A stretch of DNA of 64,000 nucleotides from Catellatospora tritici (GTDB lineage: Bacteria; Actinomycetota; Actinomycetes; Mycobacteriales; Micromonosporaceae). Position 1 is the first letter of the stretch, and every line of letters starts with the position of its first letter. Positions 59,674 through 64,000 of the stretch are shown here, one piece after another. The notes below the pieces were generated by a model, which was not told the origin of the DNA, searched no databases, and saw nothing but the letters and a program-made list of their open reading frames with translations. Where the stretch lies: contig NZ_JAHRCY010000001.1 of assembly GCF_019083965.1 (NCBI RefSeq), forward strand, positions 577,077-641,076. The letters are read 5' to 3'. The translations under genes and the position numbers were made by a program.

Positions 59674-60943
59674 GGCCGCGCGGCGGCACGAGGCCGCGAT
59701 CGAGCAGGTCTGGGACCGGGTACGCGGCACCGACCGGGCCATCGTCGTCGACTCCCCGCCCGGCGCGGGCAAGTCGACGCTGGTTCGCGAGCTGACCCGG
59801 CGCCTGGTCGCCGCGGGCGAGCACGTGCCGGTGGTGGTGCAGACCAACGACCAGGCCGACGACCTCGTGGTCGCGCTGGCCGCGGCGGGGCTGCGCACCG
59901 GCCGCCTGCACGGTGCCGAGTGGACGCCGCCGCCGCGCTGGCCACGCGACCGGGTGCGCACCGGTACCAAGCTCGGCGAGCTGGGCGGCTGCGACGTCAT
60001 CGTCGGTACGGCCGCGAAGTGGGCCTACGTCAAGGCCGAAGACCGGGTGTGGCCGCTGGGGATCATCGACGAGTCGTACCAGATGTCGGCCGCCGCCCTG
60101 GTCCGCGTCGGGCACCTCTTCGACCGGCTGTTGCTCGTCGGCGACCCGGGGCAGCTCGCCCCGTTCACCGTCGCCGACGAGCACTCGGTGCGCTCGCTGG
60201 CGACCTGGCCGTTGGACACCGCGGCGGGCACGGTGCTGCGCCACCACCCGGACACCCCGGTCATCCCGCTGCCGGTGAGCTGGCGGCTGGCCCCGCACAC
60301 CGCCCCGGTCATCTCCGACGCGTTCTACACCCGGCCGTTCCGCGCGGGCGCCGACGCGCGGGACCGGCGGCTGGACCTGCACAGCCTCGCCCATCCGGCG
60401 CTGGCGCAGGCGGCCGAGACCGGCTGGGCACTGCTGGAACTGCCCGCCGCGCACGTGCCGCGCACCGACCCGGCCCTGGTGTCGGTGCTCGCCGACCTCA
60501 CCTACCAACTCGTCACCGCGGACGCGTCCACCGTGGACCCGTCCGGCGGGCGGCCGCTGACCAGCGCCGACATCGCCGTGGGTGTGGTGCACCGGGACCA
60601 GAAGGCGCAGGTGGAGGCCGCGTTGCAACGGCTGGGCGTGACCGGGGTGACCGTGGACACCGCCAACCGGCTCCAGGGCCGCCAGTACGAGGTGGTGCTG
60701 GCCTGGCACCCGCTCAGTGGGCGGCGCGACGCGAGCGCGTTCCACCTGGAGGCCGGGCGGCTGTGCGTGCTCGCGTCGCGGCACCGCCAGGCCTGCGTCG
60801 TGGTGACCCGGGCTGGGATCACCGACCAGCTGCACGCCTACCCTGCCGCCGAACCGGTCTGGCTCGGCACCGACCCGCCCCAGGTGGACGGCTGGGAAGC
60901 CAACCGCGTCTTCCTCGACCGCCTCGCCCCGTTCCGCGTCTGA
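59666..60943 (+). CDS. UPF1/Dna2-type SF1B helicase or translocase
   Basis: A 425-residue compact SF1 motor. Motifs: Walker A SPPGAGKST (30-38), motif II IIDESYQM (133-140), motif III LLLVGDPGQLAPF (155-167), motif IV-like VSWRLAP (204-210), motif V DTANRLQGRQYEVVLAW (331-347) and motif VI VLASRHRQACVVVTR (368-382). The order and wording match AAA_11/AAA_12 helicases such as UPF1, Dna2 and the helicase part of TM0106-type proteins, rather than UvrD. There is no extra DNA-binding domain, so partners probably supply specificity. GTG 59666 overlaps the upstream stop by 8 bp. A terminator follows the gene. Confidence 0.85.
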   Translation: MSEAARRHEAAIEQVWDRVRGTDRAIVVDSPPGAGKSTLVRELTRRLVAAGEHVPVVVQTNDQADDLVVALAAAGLRTGRLHGAEWTPPPRWPRDRVRTGTKLGELGGCDVIVGTAAKWAYVKAEDRVWPLGIIDESYQMSAAALVRVGHLFDRLLLVGDPGQLAPFTVADEHSVRSLATWPLDTAAGTVLRHHPDTPVIPLPVSWRLAPHTAPVISDAFYTRPFRAGADARDRRLDLHSLAHPALAQAAETGWALLELPAAHVPRTDPALVSVLADLTYQLVTADASTVDPSGGRPLTSADIAVGVVHRDQKAQVEAALQRLGVTGVTVDTANRLQGRQYEVVLAWHPLSGRRDASAFHLEAGRLCVLASRHRQACVVVTRAGITDQLHAYPAAEPVWLGTDPPQVDGWEANRVFLDRLAPFRV

Positions 60944-60970
60944 CGTCCACCCCGAGCGCCGCGCCGCACG

Positions 60971-61009
60971 CAAGATCACTGCACTTTCAGGGAAAGTGCA
61001 CGAATCTTG
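60971..61009. terminator. bidirectional terminator between helicase and HNH genes
   Basis: TGCACTTTC (60980-60988) pairs with GAAAGTGCA (60992-61000) over AGG, and outer CAAGAT/ATCTTG (60971-60976, 61004-61009) extends the stem after a short bulge. It lies between convergent genes. Confidence 0.78.
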
Positions 61010-61052
61010 GGCCGAATACCTACACTTCCCCCGAAACTGCGGCCTCGGGCCG

Positions 61053-61781
61053 TCAGTTCAGGAGTGATGCGCGCAGGCGAGGTTCCAAGAGGATGCGCAG
61101 CAATCGCGGATCGTGGCGGAACACCACCTCCGCGCCCGGCTGCACCGCCGCGAGCAGCATCGCCGTGATCACCTCAGCGAACGGCTGCATGCGTATCGTC
61201 AGCAGGCACTCGTTCATCCGGCGCGGATCCCCCAGTCGCATTGCGTCGTGCCATCCCGGCAGCGCGAGCTCGATCACCCGGCGCGCCTGCTGACGCCCTT
61301 CCACCAGCACCGCCCGGTTCAGGCGCAGCACGGCGATCGTGTGATGCCCCTTGTCGGTGCGCGGCCGGTACTCCCCCACCGACAGCGCCAAGGCCAGGTG
61401 GTCGGCAGGATCGTCGACCGTCGGATCGATCAGCAACGACTGCCCGCGGCCGTCCACGGGAAACTGGTCGCCCTTGCCGTGGCTGTTGCAGAACGAGCAG
61501 GCGAGGAGGTGGTTCAACCAGTCGAAAGTCCGCAGCGGGTTGCGCGACAACGGCTCGTGGTGGTCGATGTCGGTGCCCTGGTTGTCGCCGCAGTACATGC
61601 ACCTGCTGATCCCTGGCGCGGCGTCGAGGAGCAGATCACGCAGACTCTGCCGGGGCTGGGCACGCCGCCACAAGCCCCTGGCGTGCCGCACCCGGTCGGC
61701 GGCGGCTCCGATCTCACCGTTCAGCTGTTTGGTACGCACGTCCAACTCCGCCGAGAGTAGCGGCCGGTTGATCCGGATCAC
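61053..61781 (-). CDS. HNH endonuclease, PtuB-like (Septu effector)
   Basis: A 242-residue protein. A zinc-supported HNH core is visible at residues 61-103: CMYCGD (Cys61, Cys64), DIDHHEPLSRNP (His74/His75), WLNHLLACSFCNSHGKGDQF (Asn90, Cys95, Cys98, His101). This is the CxxC...DHxxP...N...CxxCNxxK form found in PtuB and related defence nucleases. The N-terminal helix (30-55) and C-terminal helical part may contact the ATPase. GTG start, 6 bp after the stop of the upstream ATPase gene, so translationally coupled. In Septu the HNH protein degrades nucleic acid upon activation by PtuA. The pairing is seen; function is inferred. Confidence 0.8.
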   Translation of the reverse strand: MIRINRPLLSAELDVRTKQLNGEIGAAADRVRHARGLWRRAQPRQSLRDLLLDAAPGISRCMYCGDNQGTDIDHHEPLSRNPLRTFDWLNHLLACSFCNSHGKGDQFPVDGRGQSLLIDPTVDDPADHLALALSVGEYRPRTDKGHHTIAVLRLNRAVLVEGRQQARRVIELALPGWHDAMRLGDPRRMNECLLTIRMQPFAEVITAMLLAAVQPGAEVVFRHDPRLLRILLEPRLRASLLN

Positions 61782-61787
61782 CGACCA

Positions 61788-63131
61788 TCACGCCCTGTTC
61801 TTGCTGAACCGCCGTGCCGTGTCCCGAGCCGCCGAAGCGGGTGAGCTGGTCAACTGCTCCTGCAACCGGGTGTAACGGGCGACCTCTTCTGCGCTCGCCT
61901 CACCCGCGAGCACCCGAATCTCGAGATCACCGAGTTCATGGCGCAGGCGCGCGGCCCGCTCGGAGTACGGCTGATCGAGGCCGAACAGTTCGGACATCAC
62001 CGCATCGTCGCCGGTGCCGTAGACGACCCGCTCATAGAGGTCCTGATCGACCACCCGGGGTGGTTCCTGCTCGTCGGGGCCGGGCAACCGGATCAGCCCA
62101 CCCGGATCGGCGGCCTGGCAGATATACGGACTGTGCGTGGTGACGATGAACTGGATACCCGGAAAGTGCTGCTTGAGCCAGACGCCGATACGCTGCTGCC
62201 ACGATACGTGCAGATGCGCGTCGACTTCGTCGATGATCACCACGCCAGAGGCGGTGATCACGGTTCGTCCGTCTCGCACCTCGGTCGGCACTGTTCCGAC
62301 GGACGAATGCAACTGCCGGATGAGATCCACGATCAACGCTGCGACGGTGCGGTAGCCGTCACTCATCTCGCGTAGGGGAAAGGGATGCCCCCCGTGGCTG
62401 ACCCACAGGCCCTCAGAATCGATGCGATGGATCTGGTAGCCGTCTGGCAACAACCCGTCTCCCAGCACGGAGAGCACCAGATCCTTCAGCTCCGCTGCTC
62501 CCGGACGCTCCTCCAGCGCGCGTAGATGCTGCTCCACCAGCCAGCTCACGCCTTCGGCGAGTGACGCGTCCTCATGGAACAGCGTCGCGACTCGGGCCAA
62601 CTTCGGGCTGGCGGTTAGTCGCTGCGCACCCACGGCGCCTCCGGTCAGACGCCGAAACGGCCCGTAGGCCGCGAAGAACAGGCCTAGGTCATCCTCTTCC
62701 CACGGATCGGCCGAGCTGGGGGTACGCGTGAGCTTGAGCATGGGCGACCGTCTGCCGTCCCTGTTCGGCTCACTCCAGCCAAAGCTCAAGTTGAGTTCCA
62801 AGCTCTCGTCGGCTGAGTCCCGGGAAACTCCGCTTTGCCCCTCACGCGCCCCATCCGTCCCGCCGGAGACCACGGTGAGGCGCACCCAGCCGGAATCGGA
62901 TCCTCGGGAGATCCAGTGCCTGAATTCAGGCACCAGAGCGCGGGCCGTCACCGGACCGGTCAGCGCCAACGCCATCGCCTGCAGCAGCGAACTCTTGCCG
63001 GAACCGTTACGGCCCGCGATGACCGTCCAGCCCGCGCGGCTTCCGTCATCGCGGATCGAGAACTCCAGGTCCACGGCACGGGCAGCACGGAATCCTCGGA
63101 CGTCCGACACCCTTACCCGAGAGATGTACAT
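61788..63131 (-). CDS. AAA/ABC-type ATPase, PtuA-like (Septu sensor)
   Basis: A 447-residue SMC/RecF/OLD-like ATPase without a TOPRIM domain. Walker A is GRNGSGKS (40-47), the ABC-like signature FPLREMSDGYRT lies near 251-262, Walker B VVIIDEVDAHLH (297-308) has Asp301/Glu302, and the H-loop is FIVTTHSPYI (His333). The inserted region (about 75-250) is helical and may sense phage or DNA. The C-terminal tail is helical and basic. The architecture and the following HNH gene match Septu PtuA. GGAGGG lies 8 nt before ATG 63131. Alternatives: another AAA_21/HNH defence pair, or a retron effector; no reverse transcriptase is seen. Confidence 0.83.
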   Translation of the reverse strand: MYISRVRVSDVRGFRAARAVDLEFSIRDDGSRAGWTVIAGRNGSGKSSLLQAMALALTGPVTARALVPEFRHWISRGSDSGWVRLTVVSGGTDGAREGQSGVSRDSADESLELNLSFGWSEPNRDGRRSPMLKLTRTPSSADPWEEDDLGLFFAAYGPFRRLTGGAVGAQRLTASPKLARVATLFHEDASLAEGVSWLVEQHLRALEERPGAAELKDLVLSVLGDGLLPDGYQIHRIDSEGLWVSHGGHPFPLREMSDGYRTVAALIVDLIRQLHSSVGTVPTEVRDGRTVITASGVVIIDEVDAHLHVSWQQRIGVWLKQHFPGIQFIVTTHSPYICQAADPGGLIRLPGPDEQEPPRVVDQDLYERVVYGTGDDAVMSELFGLDQPYSERAARLRHELGDLEIRVLAGEASAEEVARYTRLQEQLTSSPASAARDTARRFSKNRA

Positions 63132-63173
63132 GCGATGCCCTCCGAATGCCGTCAGCGCATTAGACCACCTGCG

Positions 63174-64000
63174 TCAGGACAGCCGGGCGACCGCCGTACG
63201 CACGCGCTCGTCGGTGGCGGTGAGTGCCACGCGGACGTGCCTCGCACCCTTGGGACCGTAGATCTCGCCGGGGGCGACCAGGATGCCCCGGTCGGCGAAC
63301 CAGTCGGTGGTGTCCCAGCAGGCCTCGCCGCGGGTCGCCCACAGGTAGAGCCCGGCCTCGGAGTGGTCGACCGTGAACCCGGCGCTGAGCAGCGCGGGCA
63401 GCAGGAGTTCGCGGCGGGCCGCGTACCGGATGCGCTGCTCGTCGGCGTGGGTCTCGTCGGCCAGTGCCGCGATCATGGCCGCCTGCACCGGCGCGGGCAT
63501 GATCATGCCCGCGTGCTTGCGCACGGCCAGCAGTTCGCCGACCACCTCGGGGTCGCCCGCGACGAACCCGGCCCGGTATCCGGCCAGGTTGGAGCGCTTG
63601 GACAGCGAGTGCACCGCGAGCACACCGGTGTAGTCGCCGTCGCACACCGACAGCACCGACTCGGGCTGCGCGGTCCACGGCAGGGTCAGGTAGCACTCGT
63701 CGCTGACCAGGACCGCGTCGGTGTCGCGGGCGTACTCGACCCAGGCCCGCAGTTCGTCGGCGGAGGCGACCCGGCCGTGCGGGTTGCCGGGCGAGTTGAT
63801 CCAGATCAGCGCGGGTCGCTCCCCGGTGGGCGGGGCGTCGGCGCGCAGCACGCGAGCTCCGGCCAGCCGCACGCCCACCTCGTAGGTCGGGTAGCAGACC
63901 TCCGGAATGACCACGGTGTCGTCTGGGCCGAGCCCGAGCAGCGTGGGCAGCCAGGCGACCAGTTCCTTGGAACCGATCGAGGGCAGCACGCTGAAGCCGG
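63174..64000 (-). CDS. dapC: succinyldiaminopimelate aminotransferase, partial (5' end outside window)
   Basis: At least 275 residues of a class I/II PLP-dependent aminotransferase, open at the right edge. Visible: IPEVCYPTYEVGVRLAGA, the Asn/Pro motif WINSPGNPHGRV, the Asp/Tyr strand VLVSDECYL, the PLP lysine in AVHSLSKRSNLAGYRAGF, and a C-terminal substrate carboxylate Arg (RHVRVAL). The wording matches actinobacterial DapC, which makes N-succinyl-LL-diaminopimelate from the keto precursor. dapD and dapE on the other side of the inserted genes support the call. The start lies beyond the window; in relatives a ferredoxin gene often precedes it. Confidence 0.9.
   Translation of the reverse strand, partial: GFSVLPSIGSKELVAWLPTLLGLGPDDTVVIPEVCYPTYEVGVRLAGARVLRADAPPTGERPALIWINSPGNPHGRVASADELRAWVEYARDTDAVLVSDECYLTLPWTAQPESVLSVCDGDYTGVLAVHSLSKRSNLAGYRAGFVAGDPEVVGELLAVRKHAGMIMPAPVQAAMIAALADETHADEQRIRYAARRELLLPALLSAGFTVDHSEAGLYLWATRGEACWDTTDWFADRGILVAPGEIYGPKGARHVRVALTATDERVRTAVARLS

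Noticed and set aside
61788..63131. OLD-family nuclease
   Set aside because: The protein ends shortly after the ATPase core and lacks a TOPRIM domain; the nuclease function is in the separate HNH gene.

Overview
The window is very GC-rich (about 70% or more by eye), with G/C-ended codons, many GTG starts and some TTG starts. It carries a WhiB regulator, mycoredoxin, AdnAB and an actinobacterial initiator tRNA. This points to a filamentous actinobacterium, most likely of the Micromonosporaceae; the family-level call is an inference from gene content, not a search.

Region 1 (1-10960): a truncated membrane protein; a divergent TetR/MFS efflux pair with three operator-like repeats 21 bp apart; a siderophore-interacting flavoprotein behind an IdeR/DtxR-type iron box; two overlapping genes that share a small domain; and a 1469-residue secreted DNRLRE/LamG/FG-GAP protein.

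Region 2 (10960-41000): after tRNA-fMet comes a conserved actinobacterial genome-maintenance and stress block. In order it holds a UPF0182 protein, a PDZ/Lon-like protease, a DUF2342 protein, a YgjP-like metallopeptidase, a DUF5679 mini-protein, a ThiF/cyclodehydratase-like protein, an AarF kinase, WhiB7 with a long leader ORF and attenuator, UvrD2, mycoredoxin, NudC, and AdnB/AdnA. The order follows the Mycobacterium tuberculosis Rv3193c-Rv3202c neighbourhood from memory. Interspersed are an XRE/DUF5753 regulator, an ArsR/MFS pair, two coupled M16 peptidase subunits, an FAD/NAD(P)-binding protein and a subtilase-like protein without its catalytic His.

Region 3 (41000-54800): accessory and secreted genes. 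These are a lipoprotein, a RelE-type toxin whose antitoxin has lost its N-terminus at a junction with a truncated LRR-like gene, an M36-like metalloprotease, a SigE-family sigma factor with a membrane-anchored HAF-repeat partner, a beta-helix glycosidase (GH87-like), a 1259-residue vWD/NIDO protein, a DUF4407 membrane protein and a LOG-family phosphoribohydrolase.

Region 4 (54800-64000): lysine/diaminopimelate genes. dapE and dapD diverge with 19 bp between their start codons, and dapC is cut by the right edge. Between dapD and dapC lie two modules that look like nucleic-acid surveillance or phage defence. The first is a three-gene operon: a Cas4/AddB-like Fe-S nuclease homologue, an unknown protein and a UPF1/Dna2-type SF1 helicase. 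The second is a convergent ATPase plus HNH pair resembling Septu (PtuA/PtuB). The three-gene operon is the best candidate for an undescribed system. A dispersed hairpin repeat is seen at three places (16.6, 45.9 and 58.2 kb).
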